A DNA stretch of 64,000 nucleotides from Sabellastarte sp. h YS-2021 (GCA_964017235.1 OZ024930.1:150908221-150972220); one strand, 5' to 3'; counted from the stretch's first letter, positions 12,570-25,520 are shown. Program-made: numbers and translations. Notes: a model not told the origin generated them from the letters alone.

Positions 12570-12930
12570 AAGATAGAGCAATTTTAGTGATAATTAAGTC
12601 ATTCACCTACTATTGGGTGATGTACCACATGGCGAAGCAGATCTATAGCTTTTTGAATAGCTGAGATCTCACAAGAAAATTTATATTCCACTATCTTTAG
12701 TACATCTAATTAATACGGCGAGAGATAATTGCATGCGTCAGAATGCTTGTTATACATAATCTTTACATGCAGTTTCTTTCTCTTAGATGTTATTTTCTCT
12801 ACTTAAACATTATTTGGACACTGACACTGCTCTGAAAGTATCCCAATCTATGTACTGTTTCACTTCTATATCACATGGTGTTGAAAACTATTTCCCCAGG
12901 CTGTGGGGTATGGGCATCTCTGATGCTATT
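12570..12930 (+). mobile_element. Two abutting Helentron-like 3' ends
   Basis: A fragment of the 143-bp satellite (12570-12685) runs into a 70-bp terminus, 12688-12757, with gcgagagata then a hairpin (gcatgcgtcagaatgc). The same terminus is at 14099-14168. Directly after it, 12757-12930 repeats the 3' end of family J: caggctgtggggt (12897-12909) and hairpin gcatctctgatgc (12914-12926). Two unrelated ends therefore meet, suggesting nesting. Confidence 0.55.
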
Positions 12931-12934
12931 TTCC

Positions 12935-13450
12935 TAAAATATGTTGTTCAGCTACTTTGTCCTTAACTATAAGATGGCATATAGTTTGGGGTTCTATTGC
13001 ATGCCATAAGTGAGTAATAGCTATTTTCTTATTTGTAGCAAAATAACAACATAAGTAAATTTCAAATATCTTCAAAAGTATTCAAGTTAGGAAAATATTT
13101 TCAAATATATTATTCATCTAGTTTTTGATAAGCTATGAGATAGTAAAGTTGCAGACCTGTTGCACATTGGATAGCTGAGTAATAGCTACTTTGAAATTGT
13201 GACTGTTGAGTAAATCCATTGTAACTCAAAAACTAAAGCAGTTACAGTATTTTCGTAAAATAATTTGTTCAGCTACTTTTTCCTTAACTATAAGATGATA
13301 TATCATTTGGGGTTCCATTGCATCTCATAAGTGAGCAATAGCTATTTTCTTATTTGTAGCAAAATTATGATGGAAATAAATGTCAAATATCTTCAAAAGT
13401 ATTCAAGTTAGGCAAATCTTTTCATTTGTTATTCATCTAGTTTTTGATAA
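12935..13450 (+). repeat. Satellite, forward copy of the 11.4-kb block
   Basis: Two subunits of about 310 bp start with ttcctaaaatatgttgttca (12932) and its variant near 13252. Both include agctacttt, taactataagat and gagcaatagctatttt or close variants. The block is the inverse of 11400-11930, giving a broken palindrome around the 145-bp array and the two 3' ends. Confidence 0.7.
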
Positions 13451-13499
13451 GCTTACTTTCCTGTGTCCTTTATATTTTTGTTGCTTTTGCAGATCTAGG

Positions 13500-14168
13500 T
13501 CAATAGCTAAGTGTAACTAAAATGAGTAAATGTCTTTTATCTATAAAAGTATTATAGGTAGGCAATTTCTTCTAAATAAGTCATTCACCTACTTTTTGGT
13601 GATCTACCACATAGTGAAGTTGCAGATCTATAGCTTTTTGCATAGCACACTCATAGCTACTAAAATGAGTAAATGCCTTTTATCTGTAAAAGTATTGCAT
13701 GCACGCAATTTCTTCTAAATAAGTCATTCACCTACTTTTGGGTGATCTACCACATAGTTAAGTTGCAGAACTGTAGCTCTGGATAGCTGAGTAATAGCTA
13801 CTAAAATGAGTAAATGTCTTTTATCTTTAAAAGTATTACAGGTAGGCAATTTCTTCTAAATAAGTCATGCACCTACTTTTGGGTGATCTACCACATAGTG
13901 AAGTTGCAGAACTGTAGCTCTTTGGATGGCAGAGTAATAGCCACTAAAATGAGTAAATGTCTTTTATCTCTAAAAGTGTTACAGATAAGCAATTTCTTCT
14001 AAATATGTCCTTCACCTACTTTGGGTTGATCTGCTACATAATGAAGTTGCAGAACTGTAGCTTTTTGGATGGCAGAGTAATAGCTACTAAAATGAGTAAT
14101 AGTCCACTATCTTTAGTACATCTAATTTATACGGCGGGAGATAAATGCATGCGTCAGAATGCTTGTTA
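13500..14168 (+). repeat. 143-bp tandem array with 3' terminus
   Basis: The string actaaaatgagtaa starts at 13516, 13659, 13800, 13943 and 14086, spacing 141-143 bp. The array ends in the same 70-bp terminus as at 12688 (gcgggagataaatgcatgc, then hairpin partner gaatgc) and a short (tta)n run. The three short plus-strand frames at 13530-14214 all begin at the repeated atgagtaaa and are not genes. Confidence 0.85.
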
Positions 14169-14169
14169 T

Positions 14170-16495
14170 TATTATTATTATCATAATGGGATTGATTCTG
14201 GTCAGACATACTAATATTAGGAATGAGAAATTGTCAACATTCTCTCAGCCATGTTTATTTTCTGTTAGATGTTAACTATCTGTCAACGTACCGGTACATG
14301 AGAAAACTTATATCAGTGCCTCTTTATGTACCCTGACTTTTGAACAATATGTAAAACCCTAACTTTGACTTTACAGAAAATGACTTATTTTTGGTTCCTC
14401 CCACCCCCACCCCAGCTTCAGAAAAAGTGTATATGGCCCAGAAACTGGAGATATATGGCTTACCTATGAGTTCTAAAATAGAACTGGAGAACTGTGAACT
14501 TTGCAGTCCAACTTATCATATGCTTGTTCACTGATAGCAAGTATGACTAATAATATTAACTGTTATGTCGAAAACATTTACTGTTTAAAGTTATGACTTC
14601 ATCAGCAAATAAAAATGTTCTTGGTAGTGGTTTCAGTTCACACAGTCAAAATCTTCACAGACTTTTTTTCCTGTTTTAATCTTTCCTTCCTTGTATTGGG
14701 AAACTCTCTTGCAACACTCCATTATATTATGTAAGTGGCTGGATCATTCTCAAAGTAAACCCATCCTTATCATGAATACCTTTCAGTTTTGATGAGGTTA
14801 TTCTCCTTATTCCTGTGTACTTTGGCAATCCTATCACTTGGGCTTCCAGGAATTTCCTTGGGTGACATGTTCCACTATCAGGAATGCTCCTGAAATTGCT
14901 GGCTATTGGGGTAGGGTGGGGGTCAGATCATGTGAATGTTTTTGAATGCCCCTAAACATCTCCCAACATTACTGATTATGTTCCAGAACTACTTATGGAC
15001 AACCAACAATGATAAGGAACAAGGTAGCCTTGCCACAGGCGTTTATATGTATAATATAGACACAACTGTTTGATTGCATTATAAGTATTTTTCATAATGC
15101 TCTCATACATTTACTTAGCCTAGCTTGCTGAGAACTGTCTCCCAGACTAGAAATGCCTCTGATACAGTGTGCATTATGGCAAAAAATATTTCACGTTTGC
15201 ATTATGGTTGAGACAGCCTGGAAGGCCAGGCTAGGAACAAGCCTACAACAACATACAAATATAAAGCCCCCTTCTCATATACACGTTTCCAATAGGCGGC
15301 AAATGACGGTAATAAAGCCGTCTCCAACATTCCTACATCTTCTTTAAACCTTATACTTCCGTCTCCTATCTTTAGCTACCTTCCCTGCATTTGTCCTTGC
15401 CACAGAAATTTTGGTTATGTTCAAAACTTCCGTCTAGATATTGAAAATCATTTCTCACCGCCTCACACCGCGGTAAAGCCGAACTTTATTGTATGTTTTC
15501 TGAGATCAAGGTAGTCTTTTTCCTCGAATTTCCGCCTTGAAATCATACATCATAGATATAGAAGGTAACACAAGGTCGAGTCACAGTTTCTCAAGAAAAC
15601 GGCAGACCTTAAAACGGGCCTACTGGGACTCAATGATTCTACTGTAGGGGGTGGGAGGCGGTTAAACTCGACTATACAAGGCAACAGGCGTCCTCAAAAC
15701 TCAAGAACCATCATCTACTACATTTTTCATCCCATTTTAAAAGAAAAACCGCGGTGATTCGACCGCAAATCGCCACCTTTCACTACCGCCGAGATGAGAA
15801 GGGGGCTTTAGGAAGACAAAGGAACAGCTCCCGGAAAAAAACTAGCTGTGATTGGACTCTATCATTGATCAGAATTCCCCATATAATTTGTTCTTGATCC
15901 GACAGCTGTGCCTATAATGGGCAAGATTTGGGATTAACCCTCCAGCTTAGTGGCCATAGGCCTGGGGTTCAAACCTAGGGAACAATTAGTTGTTGCTGCC
16001 TTAAGTCCATTGTACACTAGCGCGGCGCGGCGCGGCTAAATAAAATAGAAATAAAGGAAGTAGTTCACTGCTTATACATATGTGCGTCGCGGCAGCTAGC
16101 GGTGTGGTGCGGATTTTTCCATTTAGAAAATTTTCTATTGTTTAAAAAAACTGCGCGGCTTTTTTCACTGTTTTCCCCAAGTTTTCATAGATATTTGGAT
16201 TTCCCACAAAAAATGGTAGTATATCACATAACTATACACAAATATATTACTAGAAATTGGAAAACAAAATGCAAAGTCCTCAGGTCCATTGTGAAGGAAT
16301 AAATTACTGGGAGATAGATGACAAAATTTGTGTATGTTTACATAGACACATAAGAGGGTTTAATTGAATGAGGATTGCAATTACCAGTAATTCTAAAAGG
16401 GCCAGTATCTTGTTTGTGGATGAATTGATTATTTATAATGGAGAAAGGGATGTCAAGTTAGGTGTATGGCAATATATGTATACACAGCACAGCCA
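14170..16495. other. No gene recognised
   Basis: Unique-looking sequence. At 16019-16035 there is a (gcggc)n stretch. Near 15940-15995 a ggggttcaaacc string resembles a tRNA B box, but no convincing A box or cloverleaf accompanies it. No open frame here has recognisable domains. Confidence 0.45.
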
Positions 16496-16505
16496 CTAGG
16501 TAATT

Positions 16506-18588
16506 TTTTTTTTTTATTTATATTTTTTATGTACATAAAACCACTTGAAACAATAGAATACACTAGAAATGAACAGGAAAAAGACATGTAACATATGATG
16601 GAATACATCTCACTGTCAGAAAAAGCATATAGTATATATAGTGTTACTGATAAAGAACATGATAATGTATCCAAGGAAACACGAACACACACACATATAC
16701 AAAAAAAAAACAAAAAAACTTGAAGTATATAAAAACTTTTCACTGCACCAAGATCTACAGATTCCATTCAATTTTTCATGTAAAAAAGACTGAATGCTTC
16801 CCCAGTTTCTGATAAAGTCTGTATGTTTATCTTTCAATTTTGAGGCATATTCCTGGCTAAAATAAATTTCCTTTACAAAGCTCCCAAAAGTCTGTTGCGA
16901 TAATTGTCCATTTGATCTTGAAGCTTTGAAAATAAAAGATTTTGTAGCTAGAATTATAAGATTGATAATGTTTTTTTTTGTTATTGGAGTCAAAGATTCC
17001 AAAAATAATATCAGATGGGTTTATATTCAAATCCACTCCCAGACTAAAGTGGAGATTTCTTTTCAGATCTGTCCAGAATTTTTTAACGAAATTGCACTCA
17101 ATGAAGAGATGAGTAATGTTTTCAGTTTCTTTTTTGCAAAAACTACAGTTTGCGTTTACTTTTTGTTTTATCTTTACAAGGTACTCGTTTGTCCCAAGGA
17201 TTCTATTTAAAAGTCTATACTGGAACCACACCAGATCGTTGTCCTCAACAGTTTTAAAGCAATTTTGATAGATAGATTTCCAATCTTTCTCTGTTATTTT
17301 TGTCTTTAAAGCTTGCTCCCAGTGGGAGTAATATGAAGTCGGTTTTTTTACATTTATATTATTTAATCTGTTATAAAAGTATTTTGATCCCTTTTGAGAC
17401 CTCAGTAATATTTGAGTCTGACTGTGATAAATTGGTTTCATATGATTTCTATCATTTACTTTATTACAGAAAGCTTTAATGTACTTTATGACCCTATGGT
17501 ATTCGAGAAAGTTAGTTTTAACATTATAAATAGTGTTCAAGTCAGTTTCGGTCAAGATATCTCCATTACTAGTGAATAAATCAGCTATTGAAATAATACC
17601 GGCATTATACCATTTGGGGCAGTAGAGAAAATGGTTTGCTAATTCAGTGTTATACCAAATGGGTAAAGATAAGTCTTTTCTGTGATTGGATAGTCCCTCT
17701 ATAAGCGTACTCCAACTATCTAAAATTTCTTTCCAAAACCTATTGTCCATTTTTCTGGCTATTGTTTTTGAGTAATTTGATCCAAATAAAATTACCTTGT
17801 CATAAGGGCCAATCCAAGTTCTAGCTAGCTTAGCCCATGGAGCGTGTGGATTATGGTAAAGACGGCGTAACCAAGTAATTTTTAAAGCCGGGACAAAATT
17901 ATGTAAGTTGAGCATATTAAGTCCACCGTCTAAGTATTTTCTTGTCAAAGTTTCCCGCTTTATGTTGTCTGGTTTACCATTCCAGATGAACTTAAAAAAC
18001 GTACTTTCGATGGTTTTTAAGATAATAATTCCAGGAGAAGGTAGAGAGAGAAATAGATGGTTTAATTTTGATAAGGCAAAAGTTTTTATTATAGTTATTC
18101 TTCCTAATGGAGTCAAATATCTTTTGTTCCATACATGAAATAAGTGTTCCAGCTTTTTCATAATTGGCGAAAAATTAATATGTATCATTTCACTCAGGTT
18201 GACTGAGAAGTTAACCCCTAACAGATTGAAGGTGGTTTTTCCCCATGTTAATGGTTTACCAATATCAATTTCGTCTTTTGAGTTGCGCTTTTTACCAATC
18301 CATATGAGTTTAGTTTTGTCGGTGTTTATCTGCAATCCAGACATTGAACCAAAAGTTTCTAAGACATTTAGAGCAGCCAAGAGGGATTCCTTACTTCCGT
18401 TTAAGATTCGGGTTGTGTCATCTGCATATTGGGAAATTTTATATTCTGTTTTATTGATAAAAATACCTTTTATTGATGCATCATTTTTTATCAATAAATA
18501 CATTATTTCGGCACAGAGTAAGAATAGATAAGGAGCTATTGGATCCCCTTGCCTGCAACCTCGACCAACTGTAAAGAAATCTGAAAGT
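16506..18588 (-). mobile_element. 5'-truncated LINE with poly(A) and target duplication
   Basis: A non-LTR retrotransposon on the minus strand. A 10-bp duplication, ctaggtaatt, flanks it (16496-16505 and 18589-18598). Its 3' end is the T-run starting at 16503, which is a poly(A) tail on the element strand. The 5' end falls inside the reverse-transcriptase coding region, the usual result of incomplete target-primed reverse transcription. Confidence 0.9.
16857..18588 (-). pseudogene. LINE ORF2 C-terminal half: reverse transcriptase to zf-RVT
   Basis: The frame is open from the truncation point near 18588, upstream of the first ATG at 18503. It begins with GRGCRQGDPIAPYLFLLCAE, a reverse-transcriptase fingers/palm motif, followed by SQYADDT, the catalytic YADD box. 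The thumb and connection regions follow. Near the end CSFCKKETENITHLFIEC gives the Cys-Cys-His-Cys pattern of the zf-RVT domain. The endonuclease and N-terminal RT parts are missing. The C-terminal tail appears to change frame at a homopolymer (T-run near 16970-16979 on the plus strand), since the more typical tail reads in the overlapping minus frame 17002-16616. It is an L1/Tx1-like LINE remnant and not active. Confidence 0.88.
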
Positions 18589-18818
18589 CTAGGTAATTAA
18601 TTGAAAGGGGTGTAATCAGTATTATAAAAGGGACACTGGTCAAGGGCAAAGCTCTTCATTGTAGAGATTAAATGTATGTAAGGGTAGGATAGGTGTGGAA
18701 ATGTACTGTGGGGTGTTAGATGTTTAATTATATGTGATTATTTTTACTATTGTAGTCACTTTCGTTGTAGTTTAATATTTTGTCAATTTAATATAAAACA
18801 AGGCCACTGCCGCAGCAG

Positions 18819-20907
18819 TTATCTCCCGCCTCAGAATCAGTAAAAATGGAGAACTAAAGGAGATTTAAGGCCTCTGAAGTAAGATGACCCCACTTGACAT
18901 TGAAGAAGGGGTCAAAGGTAAAAGTCAGCAATTTCAAAATAGTCTCAGGCCATGACTTGGTATAAGTTGTTTTCACATTTGGAACCCCTAGTAGCAATGA
19001 TAAGGGAGATATAAGGCCTTTTAATAGGATAATCCCATCTAACATGTGATATGACGGCCATTTTGTTTTTGAAACTAGGCTAGATTACTATCAGGCTAAC
19101 TTTCCTAGCCATATGTATTTTGCGCATATTTGATGAAGCTAGCCGCAATATTTCAAGTTTTAGAGCATCTTAATGATTTTTAAATAATTGGCTATGGCGG
19201 CCATTTTATTTTTCAAAATAAGGCAAAAATTTTTCTCAGGCAAAACATTTGAAGGGCAGGACTTTTGATGGTCTGTCTTTATATTCTGAAGCCATAGCAC
19301 CAATAATAAGGGAGAAATAAGGATGTTTTAGTATGACAACCTCATTTAACCTTGAAGCAGGGGTCAAAGGTCAAATTCAACACCTGGAAAAGATTCCCTG
19401 TCCATGTCTTCCTACAAGTTGTTTTCATATTCCAAACCTCTTGGAGCAATATTTGGGCAGATATATGGCCTTTTTAATAGCATAACCTGTCATTAAACAT
19501 GTGATATGGCGGCCATTTTGTTTTTTGAACTAGCCCAAAATTACTATCAGGCTAGCTTTTCTAGCCATATAGCTTTTGTGCTAATTTGAAGAAGCTAGCT
19601 GGAATATTTCAAGATTTAGAGGACCTTTATGATTTTCAAACAATTAGCTATGGCGGCCATTTTGTTTTTCAAAATGAGGCTAAAATATTGCAGAGACAGG
19701 TTTTCATAGCCGTAAAGATCCCCTGCAAATCTGGTGAAGATTTCTGTATAAATGAATGAGATATTAAGGTTTATGCAAAAAACATGACAAACTTTAAACA
19801 TGTGTTATGGCAGCCATTTTGTTTTTTGAACTAGTGGCAAAACTACTATCAGGGTAGCTTTTCTAGCCATATAGCTTTTGTGCAAATTTGATGAAGCTAA
19901 CGGGAATATTTCAAGATTTAAAGCACCTTTATAATTTTCAAAGAATTAGCTATGGCGGCCATTTTGTTTTTCAAAATGTGGCTAAAATTTTGCAGAGACA
20001 AGTTTTCATAGCCCTTATAGTTTTTGTGCAAATTTGATGAAGCTAGCTGGAATATTTCAAGATTTAGAGCACCATTATGATTTTCAAACAATTAGCTATG
20101 GTGACCATTTTGTTTTTCAAAATGAGACTAAAATTTTGCAGAGACAGGTTTTCATAGCCATAAACATCCCCTGCAAATTTGGTAAAGATATCTTTATAAA
20201 TGAATGAGATATTAAGGTTTATGCAAAAAGGTGCTGAATTTTAAACATGTGATATGGCGGCCATTTTGTTTTTTGAACTAGTGCCAAAATTACTATCAGG
20301 CTAGATTTTCTAGCCATATAGCTTTTGTGACAATTTGATGAAGCTAGCTGGAATATTTCAAGATTTAGAGCACCTTTATGATTTTCAAACAATTGGCTAT
20401 GGCGGCCATTTTGTTTTTTAAAATGAGGCTAAAATTTTGCAGAGACAGGTTTTCATAGCCATAAACATTCCCTGCAAATTTGGTGAAGATATCTTTATAA
20501 ATGAATGAGATATTAAGGTTTATGCAAAAACGTGCCGAACTTTAGACATGTGATATGGCGGCCATTGTGTTTTTTGAACCAGTGCCCAAATTACTATCAG
20601 GCTAGCTTTTTTAGCCATATAGCTTTTGTGACAATTTGATGAAGCTAGCTGGAATATTTCAAGATTTAGAGCACCTTTACAATTTTCAAACACTTGGCTA
20701 TGGCGGCCATTTTGTTTTTCAAAATGAGGCTAAAATGTTGCAGAGACAGGTTTTCATAGCCATAAACATTCCCTGCAAATTTGGTGAAGATATCTTTATA
20801 AATGAATGAGATATTAAGGTTTATGCAAAAACGTGACGAACGGACGGACGGACGGAAGGCGTTTTATAATCTCCCAACCTCGGCCTTCGGCCGCAGGCGG
20901 GAGATAA
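18819..20907 (+). mobile_element. Helentron-like element G with ~300-bp satellite
   Basis: The left end has ttatctcccgcct (18819-18831) and the right part its inverse, aggcgggagataa (20895-20907), preceded by cctcggccttcggccg. Between them, dimeric units of about 300 bp recur: gatatggcggccat at about 19503, 19803 (variant), 20251 and 20551. Each unit has two atggcggccatttt strings, one before ttttcaaaatgagg and one before tttttgaac. A GGGTCAAAGGTCA string is at 19361-19373. A (ggac)n run precedes the 3' end (about 20839-20856). No protein-coding frame is credible here. Confidence 0.6.
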
Positions 20908-20929
20908 AAAACGATGGGAAAAATCGCCC

Positions 20930-21275
20930 AAATGTGCAAGATAAAGAAAATTCGCCTACTCAGCATGTAGTAAAAATCGTACCGCACCGCGCAGCGTATA
21001 TGTGCAACGGCCTTTAATCTCAGGTGGGTCTGCATTGGGTTAGAAAGTGGTCAGTTTGACCTATCTTAGGATTTTTATAATGGATCATGGCTGCTGTGCA
21101 ATTTTTTTTACTCTTCTCAGACTTTTCAGTTACATCTTTAATGTAGTGGGTTCTATCAAAGGGAATGAAATCCTTCTTGTCTTGACAGACTGACATGTCA
21201 ATAATGGAGTGGTTGAAAAGGTGACTCTGGAAATAGTGCTTGGTTGTGGGAGTTCATCTGGTATGCCTACATCCC
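20930..21275. other. No gene seen
   Basis: Unique sequence between element G and the SINE, without a supported feature. Confidence 0.4.
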
Positions 21276-21286
21276 AAAACTTGTAT

Positions 21287-21518
21287 CTATTTATTTATTT
21301 GGGCTTTAATGTCGCTTCCAACTTTGTATAAGTCATATCATAACAGGTAGTTTTATGGGCAGAGGAAACAAATACATACAGTAGGTCAAGGTTCTGTACT
21401 GTAAACTGCCGACCATTGGTAAGACACTACCGAATGTCCCACATAGGGTCCAGGGTTTGAACCGCTGACCTCACAGGTGGGATGCAAGTGTGTTGCCACT
21501 GTGCCACCATGGCCTCCA
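21287..21518 (-). mobile_element. tRNA-derived SINE
   Basis: Read on the minus strand, the element begins with a tRNA-like head holding an A box (tggcacagtgg) and a B box (ggttcaaaccc). The body contains gttggaagcgacattaaagc, like the conserved central region of molluscan SINEs, and the tail is (aaat)n. An 11-bp direct duplication, aaaacttgtat, lies at 21276-21286 and 21519-21529. It would be transcribed by RNA polymerase III and mobilised by a LINE. Confidence 0.85.
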
Positions 21519-21529
21519 AAAACTTGTAT

Positions 21530-21950
21530 AACTTTGTGCCCTAGACCCTTAGGCAGGGGATGATTAATGAGGATCATATGCCGATCGTCACGGTCATCGA
21601 CCGTGTCCGCAGAGGTTTTCTTATGTTCAACCTACAAGCCACATTTCTTTTGGGATTTCTTTTAAACTTTGCAAGTGGCTTACTATGGCAGAGATCTGGC
21701 TACCTTATTGTTTTGGTAGGTCAAGAGTCAAAATTAGGCTCCGGGGAGTCACAAATGTCCAAAATTTTCACTATTGCTTTTGTTCAAGCTGTAGTGCACA
21801 GTTTCTTTCAGATTTATTTCATATTTAGTGCATGAATTTGTGGGTATGATGTCTCACCACCCTATCTTTTTTGTAGGCCTAGGGTCAAAATCAAGCGAGT
21901 AATAGCTATTTTAAGCCCAGGAGTTAAAATTATGCTCTGGGGAGTCCAAA
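21530..21950. other. No gene recognised
   Basis: A 91-codon open frame (21560-21835) has no recognisable domain or supporting splice sites. The end of this stretch grades into satellite sequence. Confidence 0.35.
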
Positions 21951-21954
21951 ACAT

Positions 21955-22795
21955 CAATAATTTTGACTTGTAACTTGAAAACTATTGCATTTAGAGAATT
22001 TTGTTTAAATATGTTATTCAGCTACTTTTGGGTCAGCTATAACAAGGTAAAATTGCAGACCTGTAGCCCCTTGCATAGCCGAGTAATAGCTACTTTGAGG
22101 TTCTGACTGTTGAGTAAATCAATTGTAACTCGAAAACTGTTCCAAAAGCGCTTATATCTCGCTTATTATTGGTCCGAGAGGTTTGAAATGTCAAAGCAGT
22201 CTATAGGAAATCATAGGCTAGGAATCTTCTGATGTGGTCAGATTTTACCTTAGCCCTCTCCTTCAAGGTCAAACGAGGATAGCCAAATTTAAAAGTGCTT
22301 ATCACTCACTTATTATTGGTCCTAGAGGTTTGAAATGTGAAAACAACCTATAGGAAATCATGGGCTAGGATTCTTCTGATGTGATCAGATTTGACCTTTG
22401 GCCTCCTTCAAGGTCAAACAAGGATAGCCAAATGTAAAAGTGCTTATAACTCGCTTATTATTGGTCCTAGAGGTTTAAAATGTAAAACAAACCCATAGGA
22501 AATCATGGGCTGGGAATCTACTGGTATGGTGTAGGAATCTATTTTGGGCTCGGAATCATCTGATGTGGTCAGATTTGACCTTGGGCCCCTGTTTTTCAAA
22601 AATGTGGGAACTTTTCCAGGTTTGAACTTTCCAGGGATTTCTATACATTTTATCCTTTTTATACGCCTCCTTGAAGGTGAAACAACATTTCTAAAACCCT
22701 AAACTGCCTTGACCTCTTTTGTTATTTCTTCTACAGGTCTGCTATGTTCGGGGATACACCGCCGGCTCGCAATAAAGCGAGCGGCCTTTGTCTAG
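21955..22795 (+). mobile_element. Helentron-like fragment H (155-bp then 147-bp satellite)
   Basis: One unit of the 155-bp satellite (21955-22137) is followed by about three units of the 147-bp satellite (22140-22565), the same order as in the large insertion at 57.86-62.34 kb. The 3' terminus has cggggatacacc, an imperfect hairpin (gccggctcgc / gcgagcggc, 22761-22785) and ctag (22792-22795) before tttcc. No matching 5' terminus was found. Confidence 0.6.
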
Positions 22796-25190
22796 TTTCC
22801 CAATGTTATTGAAATCCGTGAAATGCTTCTGCAAATTATGTGTGTATGAAATGGCAGATTCACCTTCCAAACAACACAAATGCTCCAGAACGCCCTTAAA
22901 AGTGTAGAAATTAAACAAGAACCAGTTGGCAATTCAATTCTCTGAAAAAAAAATTCTGACTCATTCAGGATCTCCATTCCTGGAAGTGGAACAGGGTTTT
23001 CAGGTGCACTCTATTCTTGTGTTCATTATTGCAAGTTTATCTTGTCCAGTAACAGTATAGTGTACAAATGTGTACTGGGAATGAAGTGTCTTACTGTTTA
23101 TTTCTGTGTATACTTAACTAGTTTGACAATCATTGATAAATAATTATGGTGTTATATCAGTGATACAATCTAAAAAAAAAAATTATAGTCAATTTATATT
23201 CGGCGTTTTTTTCATGTGCATTAGTATTTAGTGTAAAGTGCCAGCTGATACCTAAATTTAATTGGGTACGGTAGTTTCATACAGAGACAAAAGTGTTAAT
23301 GGGAATGAATTTGTAAAACTCAAATTTGTGTTTATATTCAGAAATATTTGTCACTGTTTCTGTATGTTTTATCAGCTTTTCTATCGTCCTCATGGGTGTT
23401 AGAAATGTAAGTGTCACCCCCTTCGTGTGGCAAGTTGAACAAAGACTTCAGAAGATATTACTTTAAAATCATAAAGGTTTCTGACAAAATTTGTTATTTA
23501 TCTCGTTTAAGTAACATCTCTCCATATTAAATTTAAACTCTATAAATTTTAAACTGAATGAATGTTATGTTGTGTCCCAATTTTGGGGCAAAATATGAAA
23601 GACCGCACAATTTTATGCCAGTTTGACAAAATCATTTCTTTCCATTTATAATCCTGTGTGTGCCAGTAACAACCTTTGTGCGACATTCCCCAGAAAAAAA
23701 CAAAGTGTTTCTTTATTTGTACTGGATAGCTTTTTGCTGTGCAATCAGTATGAAGAATACTTGATTATCCTAAAACTGAGACTAGTATTTGTTTTCATGA
23801 TCAATACTGCTTGCTTTCAGTTAGTTAAATTTTACAGTGATGTGAAACTGAAACCATTTCACCAACAAATCTGCAGAAAAAGCTGCAGTTTCTAGATATT
23901 CACCTTTCATTCACCTTCAGTTTATTCTGAGGTGTTTCATTTAATTTGTGAAGTAGAAGAAGCCATCAGTGTGGAAATAATAGGGAAGAAGGATATAAAT
24001 TTGACTGTGTTCATCATTGTTCTATGCAAACAAAGCTATTTAATGATGTAAATCTAGTATTACAGGAGAGTGTGTTAATACTGTTATATAAGCATGATAA
24101 ACAGTTTTGTCTCTGCAGAAAAATATAATGCTCAACCTAAAATACTTGTGACTATTTTCAAGTCAACAAAATCAAATAGAACCATGATAACAGACTAAAG
24201 AATTCTGAAGAGGAAGTAAATACGGTTCAGGTTTAGTACTTAATTTGTAGATATATATAACTGAACAATGTGGACAACAAATAGTAATTTGTGTGAAATG
24301 TGTTCGTTAAATGTTGTGTTGTAAGTAGTTGTCGATTACAGTATCTTTAAATGTCTGTTATCTCTGATACAAAGTAAACATTTTGTCAGCTAAAAGTCAC
24401 ATTTGAAGATAGAGTGTGTGTCCATTTTTACATTCTGGATTTAATACTAAACCTTTTCACCACTGCAAGTAAATGTTATTTACCTGAAATTCTCAATATG
24501 GTACATATAGTCTAATGAGCCAGAAGCAAGGGAAGTGTTTTAAGTCTATTTGGTACATGCCACTCATCATAATAATGATTGATCAATTTTATAAATCATT
24601 GACAATGATTTATAAAAAATGGTATTTAGTAAAATGTTTCAGAACTTCTTTTTCAGAAAAATTTCAAATACAAAATTTTCAGTGTATTTTGTAACATTGT
24701 TAGTGTTAACATTATGGTGTTTTTATATTCAACTCGATGATAGGAGAGGATTATTGTGATCAGTTTCATTCCGTCTTTTTGTCTGTACACCTTCTTACCC
24801 TTATAACTCAAAAACTGTGACATCAGGGGAAATCTTATTTTGGTTGGAAGATACTTTATGGGGTTCACACAGATTCCTCCAAATTTGGTGAAATTTGAGT
24901 GAAAATTCAAGCCAGGAGGTAGGTTTTCTTATTTTCAAGTGGGCATATATACACAGAAATCTTCTTCTCTTTGTCACGTACATAAATCAATATAATGACA
25001 GGATTTTTTCTTCATGATTTTTTTGGTATTATTACTTTTATTAGGTATTATTACAGTGCTTCTGCCTGTTTTTATTGTGATAAACTGCATGCAGAAATGA
25101 TAGAGAAATCGCAAGTTAAAGACTTAAGTTTTTGTATTCATATTCAACATATACCATTCATGTGTCACAGATACACAGTGTAGTTCTGCA

Positions 25191-25260
25191 TATGGGGTGT
25201 TGGACTTGTAATGCCAAGATTGTGAATTCACCTGCCGCCCAGGCCCATACTTTTTTTTAA
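25191..25260 (+). repeat. tRNA-like SINE head fragment
   Basis: The string tggacttgtaatgccaag followed by tgtgaattcac resembles the anticodon arm and T arm of a tRNA-derived SINE, and a T7-8 run follows. The acceptor stem and A box are not convincing, so this is a decayed fragment and not a working tRNA gene. Confidence 0.35.
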
Positions 25261-25492
25261 TAATTTTTTGAAATTTTTCCACAGGAAGAAAAGGGGAAAA
25301 ATTAAAATCACTGTATTTGAAATTATTTCTCTGAAAACTAAAACCAAAATGAGATTTCCATCATGACAGTGCAGGGACAATCACAGGCAATCTGCCAACC
25401 CCGGCGTACAATGAATTGCTCCTCCTGGATATCGTACACCCCTAGACAGAGAATGCCCTAGAAAATCCTTCCCCTGGGGGAGAATCTCCCAA

Positions 25493-25520
25493 GATATCCT
25501 CCCATCCGGGGGAGGATATC
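25493..25520. other. Perfect 11-bp stem-loop
   Basis: gatatcctccc and gggaggatatc are perfect inverted arms around a 6-base loop (atccgg). It lies in an unusually GC-rich island (25390-25570) in an otherwise AT-rich region. Function unknown. Confidence 0.6.

Noticed and set aside
15940-15995. tRNA or SINE head at ggggttcaaacc
   Set aside because: B-box-like string only; no A box at the right distance, no tail and no target duplication.
21560-21835. 91-codon ORF as an exon
   Set aside because: No matching splice sites or recognisable protein, and the surrounding sequence is repeat-rich.
25191-25260. tRNA gene
   Set aside because: Only anticodon-arm and T-arm-like strings are present; no acceptor stem pairing or proper A box.
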